Source: an uncultured Lachnospiraceae bacterium
Lineage (GTDB): Bacteria > Bacillota > Clostridia > Lachnospirales > Lachnospiraceae
Assembly (NCBI GenBank): GCA_947626365.1
Contig: CANQRW010000026.1
Coordinates: 1 to 39,832, forward strand
Direction: 5' to 3'
DNA: 39,832 nt
Shown: one piece after another, positions 1-8,443 of the stretch
Layout: every line of letters starts with the position of its first letter
How positions within the stretch are numbered: the first letter of the stretch is position 1
The notes under the pieces: generated by a model
Database searches by the model: none
Told to the model about the DNA's origin: nothing
Seen by the model: only the letters and a program-made list of their open reading frames with translations
Made by a program: the position numbers and the translations under genes

Positions 1-383
1 TTATCAAGGTCGGGACTTGCGTAATTTTTTGGCAGCACATTCTTTAAGCTCTTATTTTCCGCTTCAATCGCTCGCATAGCATCATCAATCACGGCGCCGA
101 TTTCCGGCGTATGGGCGGAAGAGGCGATTTTATTCCAGCGGGCGTTTTCGGGTACAAAAAAGATGTTGTCCTCCAAATAGGCGTCTCTATCGTCCTCAAA
201 GCCGTCGCCTTCCTCTTTTAATTCATTGTATCGCTTCTCAAACGCGCTGGAGATGTAACGCAGAAAGATAAGACCTACAATAACTTTTCTGTATTCCGCT
301 GCGGGGATATGTCCCCAAAGAACACAGGCTGCGTCCCAAATTTGTTTTTCAAAGCCGATGTTGGCGTTATTTTTTTCAGCCAC
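1..383 (-). CDS. hsdM: Type I restriction-modification DNA methyltransferase subunit M, N-terminal part
   Basis: The gene runs off the left edge, leaving 127 codons. HsdM is the methyltransferase subunit of type I restriction enzymes: it methylates adenine with S-adenosylmethionine once HsdS supplies sequence recognition. The visible part matches the helical HsdM N-domain, with IGFEKQIWDAACVLWGHI, a VGLIFLRYISSAFEKRY block and FFVPENARWNKI in the usual order. The catalytic NPPF motif would lie outside the window. The start is read as GTG because a GGGGG ribosome binding site stands about 8 nt upstream and the frame is open to the edge. An XRE-type regulator lies 64 bp upstream on the same strand, a common arrangement. 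hsdS and hsdR should follow to the left but cannot be seen. Confidence 0.9.
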   Translation of the reverse strand, partial: MAEKNNANIGFEKQIWDAACVLWGHIPAAEYRKVIVGLIFLRYISSAFEKRYNELKEEGDGFEDDRDAYLEDNIFFVPENARWNKIASSAHTPEIGAVIDDAMRAIEAENKSLKNVLPKNYASPDLD

Positions 384-447
384 GGTCAGTACCCCCGCTT
401 ATAGTTAAGCAATCATATCATGATAGTTTCAGTGTCCAAAACTGAAC

Positions 448-660
448 TTATTCTTTTTCTTCTGGCAGAACTTCCATAATGTCGTCCATCGTGCATCCAA
501 GGCAGCTGCATATCTTCGCCAGCACTTCCACCTGCACGGACTCATTTTTGCCTAGCTTTGCCATAGCGTTTGATGAAATGCCCGCTTGTGAGCGCAGCTT
601 CGTTTTATTTATGTTTTTATCAATCATCAGTTTCCACAATCTATTGTATGAGATAGGCAT
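448..660 (-). CDS. Small XRE/Cro-family HTH regulator
   Basis: This 70-residue protein is essentially one Cro/CI-type helix-turn-helix. An N-terminal helix is followed by KTKLRSQAGISSNAMAKLGKN, where the two HTH helices lie, and then the conserved tail LAKICSCLGCTMDDIMEV seen in stand-alone YozG-like regulators. The ATG has a GGAGG site 7 nt upstream. The gene precedes hsdM on the same strand with a consensus promoter in front. From position alone it may control expression of the restriction-modification genes, as control proteins often do. No ligand or partner domain is present. Confidence 0.85.
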   Translation of the reverse strand: MPISYNRLWKLMIDKNINKTKLRSQAGISSNAMAKLGKNESVQVEVLAKICSCLGCTMDDIMEVLPEEKE

Positions 661-711
661 CTATTTTCCTCCGTTCAGCATTGCTGCAAAACGATATATA
701 AAATCATTTTC

Positions 712-740
712 ATTATACCGAAAAATTTTTGATTTTTCAA
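712..740 (-). promoter_or_regulatory. Sigma-A promoter of the XRE/hsdM unit
   Basis: Read on the minus strand: TTGAAA (735-740), 17 nt, TATAAT (712-717). The predicted start lies near 705, about 45 nt before the XRE start codon. The surrounding DNA is AT-rich, unlike the flanking genes. Confidence 0.6.
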
Positions 741-817
741 TTTGATTGTCAAGATTTCAAAAAAATATTTCATTTTACAACTGAGATATAGAAATCAGAA
801 GTATCAGCTGCTAAGAG

Positions 818-893
818 CAAGATTCCCACGGTGCCAAAATTCGCTTCTGCGCTCATTTTGCCCGTGGGAATCTTGTTGGGGAGTGCCTTCCCC
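818..893. repeat. Inverted repeats resembling a mobile-element transfer origin
   Basis: Two adjacent palindromes lie in the roughly 350-bp gap between the XRE gene and the amidohydrolase. The first has perfect 14-bp arms (CAAGATTCCCACGG at 818-831 and its complement at 862-875) around a 30-nt spacer. The second is TTGGGGA/TCCCCAA around a 5-nt loop at about 875-893. From memory, similar paired hairpins occur next to mobilisation genes of Lachnospiraceae conjugative elements, so an oriT remnant is possible. No relaxase or MobC gene is present in the window. I see no convincing protein in 890-1009. Confidence 0.35.
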
Positions 894-1009
894 AAACCCT
901 GCTATGCGGCTTGCTCTGCAAAAGTTTTTCTTCAGACATCCTCTCATTTGCCAAGAAAATGTCCGTTGTATTACGGGCTAAAGCCTGTAACGAGAGGGAC
1001 GCCGGTTCA

Positions 1010-2419
1010 TCAGACCGGGCGTTCCTGCTGTTTGCGCAGAAGTTCATACACAATGACGGAGAAGGTTTCAATGCCCTCCGTCAAAACTTTTTCATCGAAA
1101 TCAAAGGCCGTCGTATGCTGTGCCGATGCCATATGGGTGACGGAACGCATATAGGTAGCCTTTCCGCCATGCTCCTGCACCCGGTTCATCATAAGGGAAA
1201 TGTCCTCGCTGGCCCAGTTTCTGGCGTTATGGACGCTGCTGACGCGAAGGTGCGGGAGATCTTTTTCCAGAATCCCGGCAATCCATTCCAGAAAATCCAC
1301 ATCGCTTTCCTGGGAATCGGAAGTCCCCTGGGAGATCATCTCGCAGGTGCAGCCGTTCAGCTGGGCTGCCGCCTGGCACACTCTCCTGGCCTCCTCATCC
1401 ATATAGCGGATAATGTCCGTCGTCCCTCCCCGGACTTCCATCTGAATCATGGCCTCGTCGGGAATCACGTTGCGGCCTGTGCCTCCCCGGATGGTTCCCA
1501 CATTGACTCGGGTGATTCCCTCGCTGTGGCGGGGAATCGCCGTCAGGTTCAGCACTGCGTTGGCAGCCGCCACGATGGCGCTTCTGCCCTTCTCCGGGAA
1601 TCCTCCCGCATGGGCCGTCTGACCGTGGAAATACACGTCATACCGACTGCTGGCCAGAGAACCCCAGCTTCCCGGCGTCACGTCTCCGTCGTCAGATCCG
1701 TCGTCCGGGGCCACATGGGTCCCTGCAAAATAATCCACGTCATCCAGATGCCCATGGGCCACAATCGCCCTGGCTCCCTTAGCGCCTTCCTCTCCCGGCT
1801 GGAAAATCAGCTTTACGGTCCCGTGAAGTTCATCCCGAATCTTCATCAGCACCTCTGCCGTCCCCAGACCCATCACCGTGTGGCCGTCATGACCGCAGCC
1901 GTGCATCCACCCGGGATTGCGGGAATTAAAACCTTCTGTATATGGCCGATGCTGCGGCGTCTCATCCTCCGCAAGTCCCAGCGCGTCGATGTCAAACCGG
2001 AGCCCTACTACCGGTCCTTCCCCGCATCGGAGAATACCGATAACTCCGGTGTATCCTTCTTTCATATCTTCCGTCAGATACTCCGCCGGAGCCCCTTGCC
2101 TGAGAACCTGCTCCGCATGTTTCCGCAGCTGTTCCTCCGCAGGAAGCCCCACTCTGGCTCCCTCCAGACACACCTGTCGGCCGGTAAGGACCTCATATCC
2201 CAGTTCCGTCAGGATCTTCGCAATGATGGCAGACGTCCGCATCTCATACCACGCCATCTCCGGATACCGGTGAAAATCCCTTCGCCGCTCCCGGCTGACC
2301 GGGGCCAGCTCCTCCGCATATTGTATGATTCTCTGACTGACCAAAGCCTCGTTCCCATCCAAAGCCTCTCTTCCGACAGAAGCTTCTTTTCTGATGACGG
2401 ATGTCTCTTCCCTGTTCAT
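1010..2419 (-). CDS. abgA: M20-family amidohydrolase, AbgA-like (p-aminobenzoyl-glutamate hydrolase subunit A type)
   Basis: This is a metal-dependent M20 peptidase, likely cytoplasmic. AbgA-type enzymes hydrolyse p-aminobenzoyl-glutamate, a folate breakdown product; substrate assignment here is by resemblance. The family pattern is clear: RRRDFHRYPE near the start, LRFDIDALGL, the metal-site HGCGHDGH, QPGEEG with the catalytic glutamate pair, a lid domain near HGQTAHAGG, and ASEDISLMMNRVQEHGG near the end, all in AbgA order. The start is the ATG at 2417-2419, which has GGGGAGGA 4 nt upstream and gives 469 residues. The frame stays open a further 56 codons upstream into what looks like a broken ATPase start. 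No abgB or abgT partner is adjacent. The C-terminus ends next to the palindromic stretch on its left. Confidence 0.85.
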   Translation of the reverse strand: MNREETSVIRKEASVGREALDGNEALVSQRIIQYAEELAPVSRERRRDFHRYPEMAWYEMRTSAIIAKILTELGYEVLTGRQVCLEGARVGLPAEEQLRKHAEQVLRQGAPAEYLTEDMKEGYTGVIGILRCGEGPVVGLRFDIDALGLAEDETPQHRPYTEGFNSRNPGWMHGCGHDGHTVMGLGTAEVLMKIRDELHGTVKLIFQPGEEGAKGARAIVAHGHLDDVDYFAGTHVAPDDGSDDGDVTPGSWGSLASSRYDVYFHGQTAHAGGFPEKGRSAIVAAANAVLNLTAIPRHSEGITRVNVGTIRGGTGRNVIPDEAMIQMEVRGGTTDIIRYMDEEARRVCQAAAQLNGCTCEMISQGTSDSQESDVDFLEWIAGILEKDLPHLRVSSVHNARNWASEDISLMMNRVQEHGGKATYMRSVTHMASAQHTTAFDFDEKVLTEGIETFSVIVYELLRKQQERPV

Positions 2420-2429
2420 ACTTCCTCCC

Positions 2430-2548
2430 CTGTTCTCTTTTCTTTTGGCAGCGCCGGATTGGATTACAAACGAGTCCTGTATCTTTGTAAACGGGCGGAT
2501 CTCCTGCTTATCGATCAGCTTGTTGAGATACCTTGGACGCTGTATCAT
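2430..2548 (-). pseudogene. Remnant of an ATP-binding DUF4143-type protein
   Basis: In frame upstream of the amidohydrolase is a short ORF with its own AAAGGAG site 8 nt before ATG 2548. It begins MIQRPRYLNKLIDKQEI, which resembles the N-terminus of AAA+ ATPases carrying a DUF4143 domain. It passes straight into RPFTKIQDSF, which resembles the end of the same family. The Walker motifs and the roughly 350 residues between are missing, so this looks like an internal deletion of a once complete gene. It has no stop before the amidohydrolase start, so a fused product is formally possible. The family assignment is from memory of short motifs. Confidence 0.45.
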
Positions 2549-2563
2549 GTCTGTCTCTCCTTT

Positions 2564-2595
2564 CGGCAAAAATGTGCAAGCGCGCATTTTTGTCG
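2564..2595. terminator. AT/GC hairpin downstream of the aldo/keto reductase gene
   Basis: Arms 2564-2577 and 2582-2595 are 14 bp with two mismatches around AAGC, and each arm carries an A5 or T5 run. It lies after the aldo/keto reductase stop and before the ATPase remnant on the minus strand, so it could end reductase transcripts. It resembles the hairpin repeats near 15.9 and 26.3 kb. Confidence 0.45.
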
Positions 2596-2705
2596 AATGC
2601 CAATATACACTTTTTCGATAAAAAGCAAAAGAGATATCTCCCCTCGGTTGTACGGAATCGCGGCGAGGCTGGCTGCGCTTGTCTTGTTGCGCTTCTTAAC
2701 TAACC

Positions 2706-3821
2706 TTACGGTTCCCCCTCGGGTCTCTCGTAGATCTCCGCGAATTTCTCCAGCTCGCTGCGGATCGCGATGTGCTGAGGACAGATCCGCTCGCATTTTC
2801 CGCACTTGACGCAGTCCGAAGCCTTCCCGTGGTTCATGGACGCCCGCTCATAATACATGTTGGTCTTTTTGCCGGTGGCGGCGTACATATTGTACAGTCC
2901 GAAATAGGCGGGAATATGGATATTCTTCGGGCACTCCTCCATGCAGTACCGGCAGTTGGTGCAGGGCACCATGTTGCTGTCCACAATATCCTTAATGCAC
3001 GCCAGCATCTCCCGCTCTTCTTCATTCAGAGGCCGGAAATCCTTCATATAAGAGGTATTATCCAGCATCTGCTCCATGCTGCTCATACCGCTCAGCACCA
3101 CCATACAGTTGTCCAGGGAAGCCGCGTATCGGATGGCGTAGGAAGCCGGCGAACCCTTGGCGCCCCGCTTCTTCATCTCATCCATAGCTTTCTCCGGGAG
3201 ATTGGCCAGGCTTCCGCCCTTCACCGGCTCCATGACGACCACCGGTTTCCCGTGGCGGCAGGCTGTCTCATAGCAGGCCCCTGACTGGATGGCCGCGCTG
3301 TCCCAGTCCAGATAATTGATCTGAAGCTGCACGAAATCAATCTCCGGATACCTGGTCAGGATCTCCTCCAGAAGCTTCGCGTCGTCATGGTAGGACAGGC
3401 CGATCTGTTTTGCCAGCCCCTGTTCCTTCAATCCCCGAAGGAACTCGAAGCCGCCGAATTTGACGGTGTTGCCGTATCTCTCCTTCCCCATGTTATGGAG
3501 AAGATAATAGTCAAAATAATCCACGCCGCACCGGCGAAGCTGCTCCTCAAAATATCGGGGATACTCCTCCGGTCCCTGTACCCGCAGAATCGGCATCTTG
3601 TCCGCCAATACGTACCGGTCCCTGGGATACCGGTCCACCAGGCAGCGCCTCACAGCCCCCTCCGACAGCTCCTCATGGTAAGGGTAGGCTGTATCAAAGT
3701 AGGTAAATCCCTGCTCCAGAAAATGGTCCGCCATCCGGCACACCTGGTCGTAATCGATGCTTTTCGGGTCATCCGGGTTCGTCAGCGGAAGCCTCATGGT
3801 TCCAAATCCTAATTTTTTCAA
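2706..3821 (-). CDS. Aldo/keto reductase with C-terminal 2[4Fe-4S] ferredoxin domain
   Basis: This NADPH-dependent-type oxidoreductase has an aldo/keto reductase TIM barrel (about residues 1-270) followed by a ferredoxin-like tail. Visible barrel motifs are LGFGTMRLP, FDTAYPYH with the catalytic Asp and Tyr, LADKMP with the Lys, and YYLLHNM. The tail has CTNCRYCMEECP and CVKCGKCERICP, enough cysteines for two 4Fe-4S clusters. At 371 residues it matches the family of clostridial 'aldo/keto reductase, 4Fe-4S' proteins. The start is TTG, chosen because GGAGGAG lies 8 nt upstream. A long purine tract on this strand separates it from the MATE gene. The physiological substrate is unknown. Confidence 0.92.
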   Translation of the reverse strand: MKKLGFGTMRLPLTNPDDPKSIDYDQVCRMADHFLEQGFTYFDTAYPYHEELSEGAVRRCLVDRYPRDRYVLADKMPILRVQGPEEYPRYFEEQLRRCGVDYFDYYLLHNMGKERYGNTVKFGGFEFLRGLKEQGLAKQIGLSYHDDAKLLEEILTRYPEIDFVQLQINYLDWDSAAIQSGACYETACRHGKPVVVMEPVKGGSLANLPEKAMDEMKKRGAKGSPASYAIRYAASLDNCMVVLSGMSSMEQMLDNTSYMKDFRPLNEEEREMLACIKDIVDSNMVPCTNCRYCMEECPKNIHIPAYFGLYNMYAATGKKTNMYYERASMNHGKASDCVKCGKCERICPQHIAIRSELEKFAEIYERPEGEP

Positions 3822-3897
3822 CGTTACATCTCCTCCTTCTCTTTTTCGCTTTTTCTCATTTTCTCTTTTCTTCTTTTCTTTTTCTCTTCTTTCCGGC

Positions 3898-5247
3898 TTA
3901 CAGGCCGGTCCGTATGATCTTCTTCCATTTCCTGGAAAACAGATAATAACCGATCATCATAATCATACCAAAACCGAAGCTGATGGGGAAGCACAGCATA
4001 ATATAGGTTCCGTCAAAATACCGGGCGATCAGGTAGGCGCTGGGGATCCGCACCGCCCAAAGCATCAGGATATTGACCATCGTCGTGTATCGGATCAGTC
4101 CCACGCCGTTGACAATACTGATGATCCCGTTGAATATGGCAAAAAACCACTGGGACAAAAGGAGCACCACCACATACCGCTCGGCATACAGAAGCACCGC
4201 CTCATCCTTCGAGAAGAACCGCAGGATCGGCATGCGAAAGCCCAGCACACAGAGGCCCGCCGCCAGGGTAAACACCCCGGAGGCCACCGGAATCTTAATG
4301 TAGCCCTTGCGGAGCCGGTCAAAATTCTTTGCCCCGTAATTCTGTCCCGAAAACGTAGTGGCCGCCGAAGACAGGGCCGTGATCGCGATGTTGGTCAGCC
4401 CTGTCACCCTTCCCGCCACGGAATTGCCTGCCATAAAGGTGGAACCCTGGGCGTTCACCAGCGTCTGTACCGCCACATGTCCCAGTGAATACAGGGAATT
4501 GTTGAGGCCGATGGGAAGGCCCAGCAGAATGATCCCCTTCAGTTCGGCGAGATTCAGTCCTCCGGGCACAAAGGGCAGCTTCAGTTCCGGGAACTTTTTC
4601 CTGATGTACAGGATGCTGAGGATCCAGGACAGATACATGGCCAGAGTGGTGGAAAGGGCCGCTCCTCCCGCGTCCATTCCGAACCCGGCCACAAATAAAT
4701 AATCCAGCACGATATTGGCAATACAGGAGGCCACCAGAAACCACAAGGACGCCTTGCTGTCTCCCAGGCCCCGCAGGATCCCCGCGTTCATGTTGTAGCC
4801 GATATTTCCCAGGGAGCCGTAGAATACGATCCTTGTATAGGATACGGCGGCATCCCAGGCGTCCGCGGGAACCCCCATGATCCCCAGGATCAGCGGCGCC
4901 GCGAAATACCCGATGACACACAGCGGTATGCCGCAGGCAAACACGAAAAAGGTAGCCGTCTCCACCGTCCGCCGCATTTTTTCCTCATTCTGCGCGCCGG
5001 CATGCTGGGACACAAGAATCGATACGCCGGTTCCGATCCCAAGAAAGATACACAGAAGCACTTCCACCGGCTGGGCGCTTGTTCCCACCGCCGCCAGGGA
5101 AGTCTTCCCGCAGTAATTGCCGATCACCAGAGTATCTACCGTCGTATACAGATACTGCAGTATGTTCCCCAGCACCATTGGGATGGCAAAAAGGAACACA
5201 TTCTTCATGATCGGCCCCGACGTCATATCTATTTTTTTCTGCTTCAT
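3898..5247 (-). CDS. MATE family multidrug/cation efflux transporter
   Basis: This is an integral membrane antiporter of the MATE (DinF/NorM-like) family, exporting organic cations or metabolites against Na+ or H+. Its roughly 449 residues carry about 12 hydrophobic segments in two pseudo-symmetric halves. The start region has the typical MTSGPIMKNVFLFAIPMVLG and QYLYTTVDTLVIGNY. The ATG at 5247 is preferred over an upstream in-frame TTG at 5286, although its ribosome binding site (GGAAAG, about 14 nt away) is weak. The end is the usual short basic tail. An AraC regulator is divergently transcribed from the AT-rich 5287-5432 spacer and is a likely controller. Confidence 0.9.
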   Translation of the reverse strand: MKQKKIDMTSGPIMKNVFLFAIPMVLGNILQYLYTTVDTLVIGNYCGKTSLAAVGTSAQPVEVLLCIFLGIGTGVSILVSQHAGAQNEEKMRRTVETATFFVFACGIPLCVIGYFAAPLILGIMGVPADAWDAAVSYTRIVFYGSLGNIGYNMNAGILRGLGDSKASLWFLVASCIANIVLDYLFVAGFGMDAGGAALSTTLAMYLSWILSILYIRKKFPELKLPFVPGGLNLAELKGIILLGLPIGLNNSLYSLGHVAVQTLVNAQGSTFMAGNSVAGRVTGLTNIAITALSSAATTFSGQNYGAKNFDRLRKGYIKIPVASGVFTLAAGLCVLGFRMPILRFFSKDEAVLLYAERYVVVLLLSQWFFAIFNGIISIVNGVGLIRYTTMVNILMLWAVRIPSAYLIARYFDGTYIMLCFPISFGFGMIMMIGYYLFSRKWKKIIRTGL

Positions 5248-5357
5248 CGCAAAAACACGCTTTCTTTCCTTCTGTTTTACCGGCAAACACTACAGGATAT
5301 TGTACAACAAAAAATATATAGATTCCATTTAATATTTAATATATTTCGATAAAAACC

Positions 5358-5385
5358 TTGATTTTTTATGTTTATCTATTATACT
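5358..5385 (+). promoter_or_regulatory. Promoter of the AraC-family gene
   Basis: TTGATT (5358-5363), 16 nt, TATACT (5380-5385), about 48 nt before the GTG start. The whole 5287-5432 spacer is AT-rich and serves the divergent MATE gene too. Confidence 0.5.
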
Positions 5386-5432
5386 GATTCCAAACACATT
5401 TCTATTCTCATACCGGAAAAGGAGGCAGCGCC

Positions 5433-6266
5433 GTGTCTGAAACATTTCAAATCACCAAACTACGCCGCGACCCGTATTTTAACATGCCTTTCGCGCATCT
5501 GCACCCGGTGTATGAGATCTACTATCTGGTAAACGGTACACGAAAGCTTTTTCTTGACGATTCCATTTACATTCTGGAAAAGGGCGACCTGGTGCTGATA
5601 CCGGTGAACACCATACACAAGACTTCCTATGTCAATGACCGGCCCCATGAACGAATCGTCATCAATTTCAGCGATGAAGCCGTGCCTGATATCCGCTCAT
5701 CGGTTTTCTCGGAAGCCCTCAGGCGGAATTTCCGGCCGGAGCCTGTAATCCATATCACAAACGCACACAGGGATTACATCGAAGGTCTTCTGAACCGAAT
5801 GCTGTCAGAATATGAACAGAAGGATGATTACTCTAATGTGAATATCAAAAACTGCCTTCAGGAGCTTATCATTTTTCTGATCCGCTATACCCATCACAAA
5901 GGCAGTGAATCCTTTCAGAATATGAATGTGACGGACACCTTGATGCAGGATGCCGCCCGATACATAAGAGCCAACTATATGAAAGATCTGAGTCTCACTT
6001 CCGTGGCGGCCCATATCAACATAAGTCCCGCCTATTTTTCCAAAAAATTTAAGCTCGCCACCGGCTTCGGTTACAAGGAGTACCTTACAAACGTGAGAAT
6101 CCAGGAGGCGTCTGATATGCTCCTGGAAACCACCGCGTCCGTCAGCGAGATTGCGGAGAAATGCGGCTTCAGCGACAGTGATTATTTCGGAATCGTATTT
6201 AAAAAATCCAAAGGGATCTCACCCCTGAAATACCGGAAGAATAATTTCCGCATGCCTCCCGGCTGA
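5433..6266 (+). CDS. AraC-family transcriptional regulator with cupin sensor domain
   Basis: This is a 277-residue two-domain activator. Residues about 15-100 form an AraC-type cupin (HLHPVYEIYYLVNG, then GDLVLIPVNTIHKT), the usual ligand pocket of sugar- or stress-responsive members. Residues about 175-275 carry two HTH motifs, LTSVAAHINISPAYFSKKFK and VSEIAEKCGFSDSDYFGIVF, ending ISPLKYRKN. The GTG start has a strong AAAGGAGG site. It is divergent from the MATE transporter, so control of that exporter is the simplest inference. The ligand cannot be told from sequence. Its 3' end is only 6 bp from the convergent pgeF gene. Confidence 0.9.
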   Translation: MSETFQITKLRRDPYFNMPFAHLHPVYEIYYLVNGTRKLFLDDSIYILEKGDLVLIPVNTIHKTSYVNDRPHERIVINFSDEAVPDIRSSVFSEALRRNFRPEPVIHITNAHRDYIEGLLNRMLSEYEQKDDYSNVNIKNCLQELIIFLIRYTHHKGSESFQNMNVTDTLMQDAARYIRANYMKDLSLTSVAAHINISPAYFSKKFKLATGFGYKEYLTNVRIQEASDMLLETTASVSEIAEKCGFSDSDYFGIVFKKSKGISPLKYRKNNFRMPPG

Positions 6267-6272
6267 TCCATA

Positions 6273-7130
6273 TCACGATTTCAGGCACAAAAAGGCCGCC
6301 AGATTGCCTCTCTCCCGTCCCATGATCCGATGGGAGAACAGGTAATCCGGATTGCAGCGGGTACAGATATTCGTCACCTGGATATGCTCCGGCCTCACGC
6401 CGGCCTCCCTTAGGATAATCTCATTGGCCTTCCACAGATTCAGCTGATATTTCCCGTTGCCTTTCCTGTAATACAGTTCCGGCCAGTACTTCTCGTCAAA
6501 CTCCTGCTCAAAGGCCTCCGTCACTTCCCCTCCTACCTCAAAGCAGTCCTGGCAGATGCTGGGGCCGATACAGCAGAGAACGTCCCCCGGATCCGTCCCA
6601 TAAGCCTCCCTCATGGACGTCAGCGTTTCCCTGCCCATACGGGCCACCGTTCCTCTCCACCCGGAATGACTGAGGCCGATGGCTCTGTGAACCGGATCCA
6701 CGAAATACAGCGGCACGCAGTCCGCGTAAAAGGTCACCAGGGTGATTCCCGGCACGTCGGTGATCAGGCCGTCCACATCCTGATAATCCCGTTCCCGCAC
6801 CACGCCCTTTCCGGCGTCTTCCTCCGTCACCTTCCGCACATTGGTGGTGTGGGTCTGATAAGACAGAACCATTCTTGTCTCATCCACGCCCAGAGCCTTC
6901 GCCATGCGCCGGTAGTTCTCCATCACATGTTCCCGGGAATCCCCATGGAGGAACGTAAAGTTCATTGTGGCAAACCATCCCTCGCTGACGCCTCCCAGCC
7001 GGGTGGAAAAGCCGTGGGATACGATGCCGCTCTCCTCCAGAAGAGGGAACGACAAATAGGGAACCTCACCGGCCCATATGGTCTCAGGCAGATTCCCCTC
7101 TCCTCTGTATTTCCATATAATCGGTTTCAT
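6273..7130 (-). CDS. pgeF: PgeF/YfiH (LACC1-like) family protein
   Basis: This is a cytoplasmic DUF152 protein of 285 residues. Members act on purine nucleosides in vitro (adenosine deaminase and phosphorolysis activities), and E. coli PgeF edits wrongly built peptidoglycan precursors. Family motifs are intact: HGFSTRLGGVSEG, YADCVPLYFVDP with the conserved Cys, GLSHSGWRGTVARM with the His, and GPSICQDCFEVG. The start has AAGGG 8 nt upstream. It lies downstream of yraN after a 176-bp gap in which I see no gene, and converges on the AraC gene. It may be a distal member of the large minus-strand operon. Confidence 0.92.
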   Translation of the reverse strand: MKPIIWKYRGEGNLPETIWAGEVPYLSFPLLEESGIVSHGFSTRLGGVSEGWFATMNFTFLHGDSREHVMENYRRMAKALGVDETRMVLSYQTHTTNVRKVTEEDAGKGVVRERDYQDVDGLITDVPGITLVTFYADCVPLYFVDPVHRAIGLSHSGWRGTVARMGRETLTSMREAYGTDPGDVLCCIGPSICQDCFEVGGEVTEAFEQEFDEKYWPELYYRKGNGKYQLNLWKANEIILREAGVRPEHIQVTNICTRCNPDYLFSHRIMGRERGNLAAFLCLKS

Positions 7131-7306
7131 GCCATCATCCCTTCCCTTTCCTACGCATAATCCCTTCTCTTCCTATGATAGTTCTCTCATAATGGTCTCC
7201 GCGGTTCCGCTCTCCAGCATAACGGCCTCAGCGATTTCGTTCTCTGCCTAACAGCCTTCGTATCACGGTTCCTCGCTTCCGTCTTTCGCCAGCGACGGTG
7301 CCTGTG

Positions 7307-7651
7307 TCAAAACGCGTTTTTGATCAGCCGTATCTCTTCGCCCAGGATCGCCGCCACGTCGAACCGGCAGGGCGTCTCCTCCGTATAGCCGTGACTGTAA
7401 AGATAATACCTGGCTGTCTGCCGGATCTTCATCTGCTTGCGCGCATCCACAGCCTCTTCCGGCCATCCATTTCGCAGGTCGCTTCGGTATTTCACTTCCA
7501 CAAATACCAGGTATCCGCCGTCTCTGGCGATCAGATCGATCTCTCCGCTTCTGTTCCGGTAATTTTTCTCCAGAATCTCATAACCCTTCTTTTGCAAAAA
7601 GGCAGCTGCCTTCTCCTCATAGTAGCTGCCTGTCTCTCTCTTATTGTCCAC
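7307..7651 (-). CDS. yraN: YraN family (UPF0102) endonuclease-fold protein
   Basis: This is a small nuclease-fold protein of unknown role found widely next to rnhB. The GTG at 7651 has AAGGAG 6 nt upstream and yields 114 residues, the normal family size; an upstream ATG would add unrelated sequence. The PD-(D/E)xK-like core is visible: GEIDLIARDGGYLVFVEVKYR, with Glu-Asp and the E-V-K triplet, after NYRNRSG. It follows rnhB by 50 bp in the conserved ribosome/secretion gene string. Confidence 0.9.
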   Translation of the reverse strand: MDNKRETGSYYEEKAAAFLQKKGYEILEKNYRNRSGEIDLIARDGGYLVFVEVKYRSDLRNGWPEEAVDARKQMKIRQTARYYLYSHGYTEETPCRFDVAAILGEEIRLIKNAF

Positions 7652-7701
7652 CTGCGCTCCTTCCCGGCCGGCAGATCTTCCGCAGACGCCGCGCCCTGCG
7701 C

Positions 7702-8340
7702 TTATACAAAATTCCCGATGAAGCTTCTCCTGTGAATCGGACACGGACCATACTGGCGAATTGCCTGGATATGGGCCGCTGTTCCGTAACCCTTATGTTT
7801 GGCAAACCCATACTCCGGATACAATTTATCATACTCTATCATCATGTGATCCCTGGAGACCTTGGCCAAAATGCTGGCCGCCGCGATGGACACGCTTTTG
7901 GCGTCCCCCTTGATAATGGGCACCTGGGGAATCTCCACCTGAGGAATGGTCACCGCGTCATTTAAAAGGATCTCAGGCGTCACAGACAGCTGTCCGATAG
8001 CCTGGCGCATAGCCTCATAGGTAGCCTGAAGAATATTGATCTCATCAATCCGCTGAGGGGACACGATCCCAATGCCATAGGCAATGGCCTTCTCCTTGAT
8101 CTCCAGAGCCAGCAGCTCCCGCCGCTTCTCGGAAACTTTCTTGGAATCGTTAAGGTACAGAATCTGACAATCTTTCGGCAGAATCACCGCTCCGGCCACT
8201 ACCGGACCGGCCAGGGGACCTCTCCCTGCCTCGTCGATCCCGCAGATATAGGCGCAGTCCTTATATTGGTTCTCATACTGGCGCATCGCCTCAAGACGCT
8301 TACATTCCGCTTCCAGCTTTTCGCCCTTCAATTCTCTCAT
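7702..8340 (-). CDS. rnhB: Ribonuclease HII
   Basis: RNase HII cuts the RNA strand of RNA/DNA hybrids and single ribonucleotides in DNA. The catalytic motifs are [49 protein letters not shown] and the terminal HRRSF. The chosen ATG (8340) has GGAGG about 9 nt upstream and gives 212 residues. A near ATG at 8349 abuts the GGAGG, so it is less likely. The first 25 residues form the charged helix that typically precedes the catalytic core in Firmicutes. It follows rbgA by about 100 bp. Confidence 0.93.
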   Translation of the reverse strand: MRELKGEKLEAECKRLEAMRQYENQYKDCAYICGIDEAGRGPLAGPVVAGAVILPKDCQILYLNDSKKVSEKRRELLALEIKEKAIAYGIGIVSPQRIDEINILQATYEAMRQAIGQLSVTPEILLNDAVTIPQVEIPQVPIIKGDAKSVSIAAASILAKVSRDHMMIEYDKLYPEYGFAKHKGYGTAAHIQAIRQYGPCPIHRRSFIGNFV

Positions 8341-8443
8341 CCTCTGCATCCTCCTGCCTTCTGCAGTTCTGATGCCGCCGCAGACGGCCTCTTTTCTATG
8401 TTTTCTGCATCTTTCATGGCTGTCCCCGGACAGCAGCTCCGTC

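Noticed and set aside
911-2809. 632-codon open frame on the plus strand
   Set aside because: It is antisense to abgA, shows low-complexity Arg/Ser/Pro-rich text with no family motif, and lacks a ribosome binding site.
7131-7306. Short protein-like peptide between pgeF and yraN
   Set aside because: At most about 12 codons after an ATG, no ribosome binding site and no family resemblance.
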